From contig JAVBXO010000079.1 in assembly GCA_030824535.1 (NCBI GenBank), positions 1 to 53,830 of the forward strand: DNA of 53,830 nt, given 5' to 3'. Shown piece after piece: positions 1 through 10,047 of the stretch. Below the pieces are notes generated by a model. The model made no database searches, was not told where the DNA came from, and saw nothing but the letters and a program-made list of their open reading frames with translations. The first letter of the stretch is position 1; each line of letters begins with the position of its first letter. The position numbers were made by a program, and so were the translations under genes. The DNA is from Azonexus sp. GTDB taxonomy: Bacteria; Pseudomonadota; Gammaproteobacteria; Burkholderiales; Rhodocyclaceae.

Positions 1-339
1 AATGGCAAGCTCAACTTCATCCGTCTGCAAGCCGCCAACGATGCTGGCAATCTCGACGACATTCGCGAATTCACGTCGCCGGAAATGTTCGCCGAAATCA
101 AGCTGGGCATTGATGAGCGCAAGGGCGCCAAGCAGGAAACCGATGTCGTGCAACTCAACGCCGACATTCTCGACGTCAGCGAAGAAAGCCATCGCTACAT
201 CGTCAGCGTTCGCTTCAGCGGCCTGATCCGCGAAGAAAAGGATGCCACCCCGGAAGCCTTCGACGAAATCTGGCACATGACCAAGCCCCTCGACGGCAGC
301 CGTGGCTGGGTCCTCTCCGGCATCCAGCAAGTGCAATAA
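1..339 (+). CDS. Tim44-like domain protein, C-terminal part
   Basis: The frame is open from the first base and ends at TAA 337-339, so only the last 112 residues are present. The fragment matches the C-terminal Tim44/TIM44-like (NTF2-fold) domain of a conserved betaproteobacterial membrane-associated protein: an Asp/Glu-rich helix (DDIREFTSPEMFAE), then alternating strands (VVQLNADILDV, YIVSVRFSGLIRE) and a final GWVLSGIQQV strand. The function in bacteria is not established. A strong terminator follows 22 bases after the stop, so this is the last gene of its operon. The N-terminus and any membrane segment lie outside the window. Confidence 0.85.
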   Translation, partial: NGKLNFIRLQAANDAGNLDDIREFTSPEMFAEIKLGIDERKGAKQETDVVQLNADILDVSEESHRYIVSVRFSGLIREEKDATPEAFDEIWHMTKPLDGSRGWVLSGIQQVQ

Positions 340-361
340 GCAGCGCAATACGCATAAAAAA

Positions 362-389
362 GCCGGCGGGAAGTTTCCGCCGGCTTTTT
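362..389 (+). terminator. Rho-independent terminator
   Basis: A perfect 8-bp GC stem (GCCGGCGG 362-369 with CCGCCGGC 377-384) is followed by five T (385-389). A run of A precedes it at 355-361, so it could also stop transcription arriving from the minus-strand yqjK-like gene. Confidence 0.9.
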
Positions 390-449
390 GCATTTTCAAA
401 TCAGGAATTCTGCGGTCAACAACAAAAATCGACCCGTTTTCAGGATGCC

Positions 450-743
450 CTAACGCGCCTTGACCAGGGCAGCCTTGAGCGCCTGCCAGCCACGCCACAG
501 CACAAAACCACGCCGCGCCCAGCGCCAGGCGCCACGCGGCCGAACAATCACCGTCAGGGCCACGGCCAAAGCGACCGCCGCCGGATGATGCTTGAGCCAG
601 TCAACGCCCTTGAGCACATCATCCCCACGCCCTAGCGCCGCCGCCAAAGGTTCGGCATGCTGCGCCAGGCTCCGCCGCTGCTCGGCGATGCGCGCGCGCA
701 AGGCCCCATGACGGGTTGCCAGTTCAAGCAATCGTGGATTCAT
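450..743 (-). CDS. YqjK-like family protein
   Basis: 97 residues. It has a charged N-terminal helix (LLELATRHGALRARIAEQRR), a hydrophobic stretch at about residues 54-67 (AAVALAVALTVIV) and a basic Trp-rich tail, the pattern of the YqjK family. Its start overlaps the upstream yqjE-like gene by 4 bases. It is the third gene of the yqjD-yqjE-yqjK type set, small membrane proteins often linked to envelope or stationary-phase stress. The role is inferred from the family only. Confidence 0.75.
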   Translation of the reverse strand: MNPRLLELATRHGALRARIAEQRRSLAQHAEPLAAALGRGDDVLKGVDWLKHHPAAVALAVALTVIVRPRGAWRWARRGFVLWRGWQALKAALVKAR

Positions 744-1147
744 TCCTGGCTATTCCGATGCCTGGCCAGTTGCTCCATGTCCGCCTGCAACTCGCTCAGA
801 CTGGCGCGAAACAGCTTGCTCGGCTGCGCCAGTTGCTCACGCAGCGACACCAGTAACCACCAGGCAAGGCCAGCGAACAGCAAGGCCAGCACGCCAAACA
901 CGGCAATGCGCTGTTCCCAGAAAGCCGATGCCAGACAAGCCACGGCCATAACAATACCCAGCGCCAGCAGGAAGGCTGCGCCAACCGCCTTCGCTGCCAA
1001 AGCCATGACACGGAATTTCTCCTCCTCGATTTCGTTAACGAGGAGTTCGGCGCGCGTCTTGCCAATGGCAAGCAGCGTCAGCAGCATGTTTTTCAAGGCG
1101 GCGAAGAGGCCTTCGCGAGCTTCTTCGCCTCCCGACAGGCCGGCCAT
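740..1147 (-). CDS. Phage-holin-superfamily membrane protein (YqjE-like)
   Basis: 135 residues. An N-terminal amphipathic helix is followed by two membrane helices at about residues 50-72 (AKAVGAAFLLALGIVMAVACL) and 80-101 (IAVFGVLALLFAGLAWWLLV), the layout of the YqjE / putative actinobacterial Holin-X superfamily. It lies 4 bases downstream of the DUF883 gene and overlaps the yqjK-like gene, so the three are co-transcribed on the minus strand. The holin name is by fold similarity; no phage genes are nearby. Confidence 0.8.
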   Translation of the reverse strand: MAGLSGGEEAREGLFAALKNMLLTLLAIGKTRAELLVNEIEEEKFRVMALAAKAVGAAFLLALGIVMAVACLASAFWEQRIAVFGVLALLFAGLAWWLLVSLREQLAQPSKLFRASLSELQADMEQLARHRNSQE

Positions 1148-1151
1148 CCTG

Positions 1152-1466
1152 TTAGCGACGACCGATCAGCACACCCAAGGCCAGCCCGAGCGCAGCTGCG
1201 ACACCGACAGCCTTCCACGGCTCTTCGTGCACGAAATCATCGGTGGCACGGGCAGCCGCCTTGGTCTTGTCGACCAGCGCGGCTTCCAGATCCTGAACCC
1301 GTTCCTTGGTATCACGCAGACGCAGACCCAGACGCTCACGCAGTTCGCCAACCTTGTCGCCAGCAGCGCCGGCAGTGGCGCGCAGAAGCTCTTCCGTATC
1401 GGAAATCACGACCTTGAGGTCGGAAACCAGCTTTTCTTTATTGGCAACAGTCATTTGTTCGGACAT
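1152..1466 (-). CDS. DUF883 / YqjD-ElaB family protein
   Basis: 104 residues. A long charged coiled-coil-like helix (residues about 5-75) ends in a C-terminal membrane anchor with the motif AALGLALGVLIGRR, which is diagnostic of the DUF883 (ElaB/YqjD) family. Escherichia coli homologues are inner-membrane, ribosome-associated proteins induced in stationary phase. It is the first gene of the three-gene minus-strand operon. A GAGGTGAAAAA ribosome-binding region precedes the ATG. Confidence 0.88.
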   Translation of the reverse strand: MSEQMTVANKEKLVSDLKVVISDTEELLRATAGAAGDKVGELRERLGLRLRDTKERVQDLEAALVDKTKAAARATDDFVHEEPWKAVGVAAALGLALGVLIGRR

Positions 1467-1549
1467 TTTTTCACCTCGTTATGGACAGTCGAATAGCTCA
1501 AGGAAAGGGTATCCCTTCGTCGTTGCTAAATCAATTCAACTCGCAAGAA

Positions 1550-2329
1550 TTATTTGAAATCGTAATCGATGCGCAAGGGGGCATGGTCGGAGAAGCGTTC
1601 CAGCTTGTAGATCTCGGCGTTTTGCGCCAGCGCAGCAATACCCGGCGTGGAGATCTGGTAGTCGATGCGCCAACCAACATTCTTGGCCCAAGCCTGCCCC
1701 CGATTACTCCACCAAGTGTAGCTGGCATCGGTCGCCTCGGGATGCAGCCGGCGATAAACATCAACCCAGCCAAGTTCATCGAATACCCGCGTCAGCCAGG
1801 TCCGCTCCTCGGGCAGAAAACCGGAATTCTTCTGGTTTGATTTCCAGTTTTTCAGGTCAATTTGCTGATGGGCAATGTTCCAGTCGCCGCAGAGCACGAT
1901 CTCCCGCCCTTCGGCATACAAGGCCAGCATCTGGGGAAAGAAAACATCGAGAAAGCGGAACTTTGCCTCCTGACGCTCCGGCGATGATGAGCCGGAAGGC
2001 AGATAGAGCGAGATCACCGACAAATTACCGAAGTCGGCGCGAATATAACGCCCTTCAGCGTCGAATTCGCCGCCATCAAAGCCCTCGACAACCCGATCCG
2101 GTTCGCGCCGACTCCAGATGCCGACACCGCTATAGCCTTTTTTCTCGGCGCAGTGATAATGGGCATACATGCCGTTGGGACGCAGCATTTCCGGCGTCAA
2201 ATCAGGGCGCTGAGCCTTGAGCTCCTGCAGGCAGACGATATCCGCTTCCTGGGCAACGACCCAGGGCAGGACATTTTTGCTCCACGCGGAGCGGATTCCG
2301 TTGAGATTGAGTGAGATGATGCGTAACAT
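1550..2329 (-). CDS. xthA: Exodeoxyribonuclease III
   Basis: 259 residues, the usual length of XthA. Endonuclease/exonuclease/phosphatase fold motifs are in order: [10 protein letters not shown] near the N-terminus, LQELKAQ (metal-binding Glu), [17 protein letters not shown] (catalytic Asp/Asn) and the C-terminal [10 protein letters not shown] (catalytic Asp-His pair). It acts as an apurinic/apyrimidinic endonuclease and 3'-5' exonuclease in base excision repair. It is transcribed divergently from pyrE with only 38 bases between the two start codons, so their promoters must overlap one another's leader or coding start. Confidence 0.95.
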   Translation of the reverse strand: MLRIISLNLNGIRSAWSKNVLPWVVAQEADIVCLQELKAQRPDLTPEMLRPNGMYAHYHCAEKKGYSGVGIWSRREPDRVVEGFDGGEFDAEGRYIRADFGNLSVISLYLPSGSSSPERQEAKFRFLDVFFPQMLALYAEGREIVLCGDWNIAHQQIDLKNWKSNQKNSGFLPEERTWLTRVFDELGWVDVYRRLHPEATDASYTWWSNRGQAWAKNVGWRIDYQISTPGIAALAQNAEIYKLERFSDHAPLRIDYDFK

Positions 2330-2367
2330 TGCGTCTCGGCTGGGGGATCCAGCCCGTATGGAGAATT

Positions 2368-3009
2368 ATGGATTTTCGTCAGGATTTCATCGATTTCGCC
2401 CTGGGCTGCCAGGTACTGCGCTTTGGCGAATTCAAGACCAAGGCTGGTCGTCTGTCACCCTACTTTTTCAACGCCGGACTGTTCAATAACGGCCAGGCGC
2501 TGGGCAAGCTCGCCGAATTCTACGCCAAAGCCGCTGCAGTCGGCGGCGTTCAGTACGACATGCTGTTTGGCCCGGCCTACAAGGGCATTCCGCTGGTGGC
2601 GGCGATTTCAATTGCCCTGGCCCAGCGCGGCAGCAACTTCCCCTTTGCCTTCAATCGCAAGGAAGCCAAGGATCACGGCGAAGGCGGCAACATCGTTGGC
2701 GCGCCGCTGCAAGGGCGAGTGCTGATCGTTGATGACGTGATCTCTGCCGGCACCTCGGTACGCGAGTCGGTCGAACTGATACGCGCAGCGGGGGCAACCC
2801 CGGCCGGCGTGCTGATTGCGCTGGATCGCCAGGAGCGCGGGCAAGGCGAACTGTCAGCCGTGCAGGAAGTGCAGCGCGACTATGGCATTCCGGTCGTTGC
2901 CGTTGCCGGACTCAAGGATCTGATGGCTTATTTGAGCCAGCATGCCGAATTCTCTGCCCATCGTGAGGCCGTTACCCTCTATCGCGAGCAATATGGCGTC
3001 GATGCTTAA
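2368..3009 (+). CDS. pyrE: Orotate phosphoribosyltransferase
   Basis: 213 residues. It transfers phosphoribose from PRPP to orotate in pyrimidine synthesis. The PRPP-binding loop [13 protein letters not shown] is at about residues 119-131, and the [13 protein letters not shown] region is the flexible catalytic loop. The ATG at 2368 is chosen over an in-frame TTG at 2329 because GGAGA lies five bases before it and PyrE proteins start this way. The end overlaps the start of the next gene by 17 bases, suggesting translational coupling. Confidence 0.95.
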   Translation: MDFRQDFIDFALGCQVLRFGEFKTKAGRLSPYFFNAGLFNNGQALGKLAEFYAKAAAVGGVQYDMLFGPAYKGIPLVAAISIALAQRGSNFPFAFNRKEAKDHGEGGNIVGAPLQGRVLIVDDVISAGTSVRESVELIRAAGATPAGVLIALDRQERGQGELSAVQEVQRDYGIPVVAVAGLKDLMAYLSQHAEFSAHREAVTLYREQYGVDA

Positions 3010-3646
3010 ATTTTTGATCATTCCGATGCTGTTGCTGTCGGCACTCTCGCCAGCCCATGCGGCTGGCGAGTTCTATTGCTGCAACGAGAACGCCACCGGC
3101 AAGCGCCTGTGCGCTGACTCGCTGCCGCCGCAATGTCGCGGTCAGGTTTACACGATTATCGACAATGCCGGCAATGTCATCAAGGATGTCGCCCCGCCGC
3201 TGACCGCTGCAGAAAAAGCCGCGCAGACGCTGGAAAACACCCGGCGCAAGCGTCAGGAAGAAGCTGCGCGAGAATTGCGGCGGCGCGACCAAGCCTTGCT
3301 CGATACCTACGCCATGCCGGAAGACATCGATCTGGCGCAGCAAAAAGCCGAAGCCGACATCAATATGGCAATCCTGGCGACGATTGGACGCATAGACACT
3401 GCACACGTCAAACGCAAGAAGCTGGATGAAGAAGCCGAGTTTTACAAAAAGACGCCGATGCCTGCCGATCTTGCCGCGCAGATCAAGGCGATCAATCACG
3501 AGATCAGCCTGCAACAGGAGCTGCTAGGCAATAAGCAACGCGACTTCGAGACGATCCGCAACAAATACGATGCAGATCGCAAGCGCTACTATGAACTGAC
3601 TGGTCGGGGGTCGCCGACCAGTCGCTCCACGCCGCGCCCGCGCTGA
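2993..3646 (+). CDS. Secreted coiled-coil protein, DUF4124-like
   Basis: About 217 residues. A signal peptide ([19 protein letters not shown]) is predicted to be cut after AHA. A short Cys-rich segment follows ([22 protein letters not shown]), similar to the N-terminal domain of DUF4124-type periplasmic proteins. After that comes a long charged helical region rich in Glu, Arg and Lys (residues about 75-200), likely coiled coil. Starts at 2993 or 3002 are both possible; both lie inside the end of pyrE. The stop at 3644-3646 directly abuts the gatB stop on the other strand, with no intergenic base. The function is unknown. Confidence 0.75.
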   Translation: MASMLKFLIIPMLLLSALSPAHAAGEFYCCNENATGKRLCADSLPPQCRGQVYTIIDNAGNVIKDVAPPLTAAEKAAQTLENTRRKRQEEAARELRRRDQALLDTYAMPEDIDLAQQKAEADINMAILATIGRIDTAHVKRKKLDEEAEFYKKTPMPADLAAQIKAINHEISLQQELLGNKQRDFETIRNKYDADRKRYYELTGRGSPTSRSTPRPR

Positions 3647-5098
3647 TCAGGCAGTCAGCTTGGCCTTCAGCAGTTCGTTGACCTGCTGCGGGTTGGCTTT
3701 GCCCTTGGCGGCCTTCATCACCTGACCGACCAGGGCGTTGAAGGCCTTTTCCTTGCCGGCCTTGAACTCGGCGACATTGCCAGGATTGGCCGCAAGCACT
3801 TCATCAACCAGCTTCTCGATGGCGCCGCTATCGGTAATCTGCTTGAGCCCCTGCTTCTCGATGACTTCGTCAGCCGTCGCGCCTTCGCCATGCCACAGCG
3901 CCTCGAAGACTTTCTTGGCGATATTGTTGGAAATGGTGTTGTCGGCGATACGCAAGATCAGACCGCCGAGTTGCGCCGCCGAAACCGGTGAATCGGCAAT
4001 GTCCTTGCCTTCCTTGTTCAGACGCGCCGCCAGATCGACGGTCACCCAGTTGGCGCAGGGCTTGGCATTAGCCATTCCGGCCACTTTTACGGTCGACTCG
4101 AAAAAATCGGCCATTTCCTGGCTGGCAGTCAGCGTCCCGGCATCGTAAGGCGACAGCCCCAATTCACCGGTAAAGCGCTCGCGCATCTGCCCCGGCAATT
4201 CCGGCAACTCGCCGCGCACGCGGGCGACCCAGTCATCGCCAATCACCAGCGGCAGCAGGTCGGGATCGGGAAAATAGCGGTAATCGTGGGCGTCTTCCTT
4301 GGTGCGCATGGTTCGCGTTTCACCGCTGGCCGGGTCGAAGAGCACGGTCGCCTGCTGGATCCTGCCGCCGTCTTCCAGCGTTTCGATCTGCCAGCGTACT
4401 TCGTAATCGATGGCTTCCTTGAGAAAGCGGAAGGAATTCAGGTTCTTGATTTCGCGCCGCGTTCCCAGCGGCTGACCGGGACGACGCACCGAGACGTTGG
4501 CGTCGCAGCGGAACGAACCTTCCTGCATGTTGCCGTCGCAAATACCGATCCAGCGCACCAGCGCGTGCAGCGATTTGGCGTAGGCAACGGCCTCGTCAGA
4601 AGAGCGCATGTCCGGCTCGGTAACGATTTCCAGCAGCGGCGTGCCGGCGCGATTCAGGTCGATGCCCGACTTGCCCTGAAAATCTTCATGCAAGGACTTG
4701 CCGGCGTCTTCCTCAAGGTGGGCGCGGGTCAGGTTGACGGTTTTTTCGTAAGCCTTGTCACCTGCCCCCACCTGGACCGTGATCGCCCCACCCACAACGA
4801 CCGGCAGTTCGAACTGGCTGATCTGGTAACCCTTGGGGAGGTCGGGATAGAAATAATTCTTGCGCGCAAAAATCGATTTCGGGGCGACCTGCGCGCCAAT
4901 GGCCAGGCCGAAGCGAATTGCGCACTCGACTGCCTTCTTGTTCAGCACCGGCAAAACCCCCGGCAAAGCCAGGTCGACCGCACAAGCCTGGGTATTCGGC
5001 GCGGCACCGAAGGCTGTCGAAGCCCCGGAGAAAATTTTCGAAACCGTCGAGAGCTGCGCGTGCGTCTCGATCCCGATCACCACTTCCCACTGATTCAT
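3647..5098 (-). CDS. gatB: Asp-tRNA(Asn)/Glu-tRNA(Gln) amidotransferase subunit B
   Basis: 483 residues, the normal GatB length. The catalytic cradle begins with [13 protein letters not shown], includes [16 protein letters not shown] (tRNA-dependent kinase region) and RCDANVSVR. The C-terminal YqeY-like helical domain ends in [13 protein letters not shown]. With GatA and GatC it converts misacylated Glu-tRNA(Gln) or Asp-tRNA(Asn) to the amidated form. It is separated from gatA by a lipoprotein gene, which is unusual for this operon. Confidence 0.97.
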   Translation of the reverse strand: MNQWEVVIGIETHAQLSTVSKIFSGASTAFGAAPNTQACAVDLALPGVLPVLNKKAVECAIRFGLAIGAQVAPKSIFARKNYFYPDLPKGYQISQFELPVVVGGAITVQVGAGDKAYEKTVNLTRAHLEEDAGKSLHEDFQGKSGIDLNRAGTPLLEIVTEPDMRSSDEAVAYAKSLHALVRWIGICDGNMQEGSFRCDANVSVRRPGQPLGTRREIKNLNSFRFLKEAIDYEVRWQIETLEDGGRIQQATVLFDPASGETRTMRTKEDAHDYRYFPDPDLLPLVIGDDWVARVRGELPELPGQMRERFTGELGLSPYDAGTLTASQEMADFFESTVKVAGMANAKPCANWVTVDLAARLNKEGKDIADSPVSAAQLGGLILRIADNTISNNIAKKVFEALWHGEGATADEVIEKQGLKQITDSGAIEKLVDEVLAANPGNVAEFKAGKEKAFNALVGQVMKAAKGKANPQQVNELLKAKLTA

Positions 5099-5110
5099 GA
5101 TCTCATCCGT

Positions 5111-5650
5111 TCAATAACAACGACCGTTTTTCGTCTCGACGATGATCGGCCACAGATAATCGAAAGCCTTGCCTTCGCAGGACTTGGCACAGCTATTGAA
5201 GGCCACTGTCACCCTGGCCCCCTCTTCCCACATGCGCACCTGGCAATTCCGTTCCTGCCGGTGGCGGAGCAGGACCTGCGGCATTTTCTGCACCTGCTCG
5301 AACTCATCGAGCCCGAAACGGCAAGTACCGCGTCCCTTGATCGCCACCTCGGCCGCAAAAGCCTGCACCAGCGCTTCGCTGACCTGCAGTTCCATCCGGG
5401 TCCGCGTACCAATGTCATCCTGATGCGAGCACTGCGCCGCGACATTGATCGGCCGGTTCGGCTGCACCTGGATATTGCGACTGGCCAGCAATTTCAGTGT
5501 CGTCGCCTTGAATTTCGGCGTTCCGACAACTTCCCGACTGGCTTCCGGCAACGCCGGCCCGGCTGCTGGGGCCTCGCTCACTTTCGGCGGCCCCTCGGCA
5601 CAACTGGCCACCATCAGCACGGCAGCCAGCAGGGCCAGAACCGGCAACAT
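5111..5650 (-). CDS. Putative lipoprotein encoded between gatA and gatB
   Basis: 179 residues from the ATG at 5650. The N-terminus MLPVLALLAAVLMVASCAEG is a lipoprotein signal with a lipobox (VASC). A Pro/Ala-rich linker is followed by a domain with five conserved-looking Cys residues (AAQCSHQ, GTCRFGL, NCQVRMW, NSCAKSCEG, GRCY) that could form disulfides. The start is one base after the gatA stop and the stop lies 12 bases before gatB, so it is embedded in the gatCAB transcription unit. A longer in-frame start would overlap gatA and would hide the signal peptide. I do not recognise a family. Confidence 0.75.
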   Translation of the reverse strand: MLPVLALLAAVLMVASCAEGPPKVSEAPAAGPALPEASREVVGTPKFKATTLKLLASRNIQVQPNRPINVAAQCSHQDDIGTRTRMELQVSEALVQAFAAEVAIKGRGTCRFGLDEFEQVQKMPQVLLRHRQERNCQVRMWEEGARVTVAFNSCAKSCEGKAFDYLWPIIVETKNGRCY

Positions 5651-5651
5651 C

Positions 5652-7105
5652 TCAGGCGATACCGTCCGGCCGACGCTGATGCCAGTCCGTTGCCTGTTGA
5701 TAGCGATGGGCGACATTGAGCAGGCGCGTTTCGTCAAAATAATTGCCGATCAGCTGCATGCCCACCGGCAAACCACCGGCAAAGCCACAAGGCAGCGACA
5801 TGCCCGGCAAGCCCGCGAGATTCACCGCGATGGTATAGATATCCGACAGGTACATCTGCACCGGGTCGGCGGACTTTTCACCAATCTTGAACGCCGTCGT
5901 CGGCGAAGTCGGGCCAAGGATGACGTCGCAGGACTGGAAAGCCGCGACGAAATCGTTGGCGATCAGACGACGGATACGCTGCGCCTGCAGGTAATAGGCA
6001 TCGTAATAACCGTGCGACAACACATAGGCGCCGATCAGGATGCGACGTTTGACTTCGCCGCCAAAACCCTGTGCCCGCGACTTCATGTACATATCGTCAA
6101 GATTGCCGTATTCCGGCGCGCGGTAGCCGTAGCGCACGCCATCGAAGCGACTCAGGTTCGAGCTGGCTTCGGCCGGGGCAATCACGTAATAGGCTGGCAC
6201 CGACAGATGCGAATTGGGCAGCGAAATCTCGACCATCGTCGCGCCCAGCTTTTCGTATTCCTTGATCGCCCCCTGCACAGCGGCCATCACCCCGGCATCG
6301 CAACCTTCGCCGAAGAACTCCTTGGGCAGGCCGATACGCAGTCCGGCCAGCGGCTGCTCGAGACCACGGGTGTAATCCTCGACCGGACGATCCAGCGAGG
6401 TTGAATCGCGCTCGTCAAAACCAACCATGGTATTGAGCAATAGCGCGCAATCCTCGGCGCTGGCGCCCATCGGACCGCCCTGATCGAGCGAGGACGCGTA
6501 GGCAATCATGCCGTAGCGGGAAACCACGCCATAGGTCGGCTTCAGGCCCGTAAGATTGCACAGGCCGGCCGGCTGGCGAATCGAGCCGCCGGTATCGGTG
6601 CCGGTTGCGGCCGGCGCCAGGCGCGCGGCAATCGCTGCCGCCGAACCACCGGAAGAGCCGCCCGGTACGCGCTCGCGATCCCAGGGATTCTTCACCGCGC
6701 CGAAATATGAGGTTTCATTGGACGAGCCCATGGCGAATTCGTCCATATTGGTCTTGCCCAGCGACACCAGGCCAGCCTCGTGGTGCATCTTGCGAATCAC
6801 CGTAGCGTCGTAAGGCGCGATGAAATTCGCCAGCATCTTCGAGCCGCAAGTCGTCCGCCAGCCCTCGGCACAGAAAATGTCCTTCTGGGCAATCGGGATG
6901 CCAGTCAGCGCCCCTGCCGTACCGGCGGCAATGCGGGCATCGGCGTCAGCGGCCATTTTCAGGCTTTTTTCGCGGTCGACCGTGACAAAAGCATTGATTT
7001 CAGGGTTCAGGCGCTCGATGCGATCCAGAAACAGCGTACTCAGTTCAACGCTGGAAATCTGCTTCGTACCCAGGGCCTGCGCCAGTTCCTTCAGACTCTT
7101 GTTAA

Positions 7106-7109
<4 letters not shown>
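5652..7109 (-). CDS. gatA: Asp-tRNA(Asn)/Glu-tRNA(Gln) amidotransferase subunit A
   Basis: 485 residues, typical GatA. It carries the amidase signature [14 protein letters not shown] and the Ser-cis-Ser-Lys residues: Lys in AQKDIF, the cis-Ser in the GSSGGS run and the nucleophilic Ser in [11 protein letters not shown]. It hydrolyses glutamine to supply ammonia to GatB. The start overlaps the gatC stop by four bases (ATGA). Confidence 0.97.
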
Positions 7110-8557
<1,448 letters not shown>

Positions 8558-8587
8558 GCGTTGACCGCAAGAATCGAGGATTGAGCG

Positions 8588-9514
8588 ATGGCCGGCATCG
8601 ATCACGCGCCACCACCGTTCTTCAAGCGAGGGCCAGCACCGCTGGCCCTTCTGACTTTCTATATCGCCGTTTCACTGGCGATCTTTGTCGTCGACCTGCG
8701 CTTCAAGAGCCTTGAACTGCTGCGCCAGAGCATTGCCCTGGTCGTCGATCCGGTACAGCGCGCCGCCCAGACACCGGGCAGCCTGGTCGATTACGTCGAC
8801 CGCTACCTGAACGGTTTTCGCCAGCTGCAGCAGGAAAACAACGAGCTCAAGCACAATCAGCTGACCACCGCCCCCAATCTGCAGCGCCTGGCGCATCTGG
8901 AAGCGGAAAACGAGCGTCTGCGCAAGTTGCTGGCGGTCAAGGAACGTGAAAAGGCCAGCGGCCAGGTCGCGCACATCATGTACACCGCCCGCGACCCGTT
9001 CTCGCGCAAGGTCATCGTCGACAAGGGCCAGCAGGCCGGCATCGTCGCCGGGCAACCGGCCATCGACGAAGCCGGCATCGTCGGTCAGGTCACCCGTGTT
9101 TTTCCGTTCTCAGCAGAAGTCACGCTGATTACCGACAAGGATCAGGTCGTGCCGGTGCAGATCGTGCGCAACGGCCAGCGTTCAGTCGTCTTCGGCCTCG
9201 GCAACGGCCAGCTGGAATTGCGCTACATCCCGGCCAATGCCGACGTTCAGGAAGGCGACATGCTGGTGACCTCGGGTCTCGACGGCATTTACCTGCCCGG
9301 CTTCCCGGTCGCCAAGGTCATCAAGATCGAGCGCGACAGCGCTTATTCTTTTGCCCGTATCTTCTGTGCCCCGGTCGCCGGTGTCGAAAATTTCGGCGAA
9401 CTGATGATTCTTGACCCACGCCAGACCCTGCCGCCACCGCCCCCCGATGCCAGCGCCCGTCCGGGCAGCGGCGACAAACCCACCGGCGGCAAGCGTTCCC
9501 GCAAAGGCCTCTGA
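8588..9514 (+). CDS. mreC: Rod shape-determining protein MreC
   Basis: 308 residues. A short cytoplasmic N-terminus precedes one membrane helix (LALLTFYIAVSLAIFVVDL, about 18-36), then a coiled coil (about 70-115) and the periplasmic beta-barrel domain (about 120-275). The C-terminus is Pro/Gly/Lys-rich and probably disordered. MreC links MreB to PBP2 and RodA. Its stop overlaps the mreD start (TGATG). Confidence 0.96.
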   Translation: MAGIDHAPPPFFKRGPAPLALLTFYIAVSLAIFVVDLRFKSLELLRQSIALVVDPVQRAAQTPGSLVDYVDRYLNGFRQLQQENNELKHNQLTTAPNLQRLAHLEAENERLRKLLAVKEREKASGQVAHIMYTARDPFSRKVIVDKGQQAGIVAGQPAIDEAGIVGQVTRVFPFSAEVTLITDKDQVVPVQIVRNGQRSVVFGLGNGQLELRYIPANADVQEGDMLVTSGLDGIYLPGFPVAKVIKIERDSAYSFARIFCAPVAGVENFGELMILDPRQTLPPPPPDASARPGSGDKPTGGKRSRKGL

Positions 9515-10035
9515 TGCAACCGACGTTTTCCTCATCCCGCATTCTGTTGCCGGTGCGTCCGTGGTTTGTTTACCTGACGCTATTCGGGGCTACAGCTGCC
9601 AACCTTCTGCCGACCGCTTACTGGCCGGGAATGCCGGACTGGATCGCCATGCTTATTTGTTTCTGGAGCATCCGCGAAACCCGCCGGGTCGGCATGGGCT
9701 GGGGCTTCGCCCTCGGGCTGCTGATGGATGTTGCCGATGGCGCTGTGCTCGGCCAGCACTGCTTTGCCTATGTCCTGCTGGCCTACACGGCGGCCTCACT
9801 GGCACGCCGCATCCTGTGGTTCCCGCTGGCCCAGCAGGCGCTGCAAGTCCTGCCCCTGCTATTACTGACTCAACTGATGCAAACCCTGATGCGCTCGCTG
9901 ACTGGGGCTGACTTGCCCGGCTGGGGCTATTTCATTGGACCTTTCGTCGCCACGCTGTTGTGGATTCCGGCAACCTTCCTGCTGCTGCTGCCGCAATACC
10001 AGCCGCTGGTGCAGGATCCAAACCGTCCGATCTGA
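9514..10035 (+). CDS. mreD: Rod shape-determining protein MreD
   Basis: 173 residues with five to six predicted membrane helices and the MreD hallmark stretch RRVGMGWGFALGLLMDVADG. It is an inner-membrane partner of MreC in the elongasome. It overlaps mreC by three bases and lies 12 bases before mrdA. Confidence 0.95.
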   Translation: MQPTFSSSRILLPVRPWFVYLTLFGATAANLLPTAYWPGMPDWIAMLICFWSIRETRRVGMGWGFALGLLMDVADGAVLGQHCFAYVLLAYTAASLARRILWFPLAQQALQVLPLLLLTQLMQTLMRSLTGADLPGWGYFIGPFVATLLWIPATFLLLLPQYQPLVQDPNRPI

Positions 10036-10047
10036 TGCCGACCAGCC

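Noticed and set aside
4286-5719. 477-codon plus-strand frame across gatB and the lipoprotein gene
   Set aside because: Opposite-strand shadow of clear family members; no motifs.
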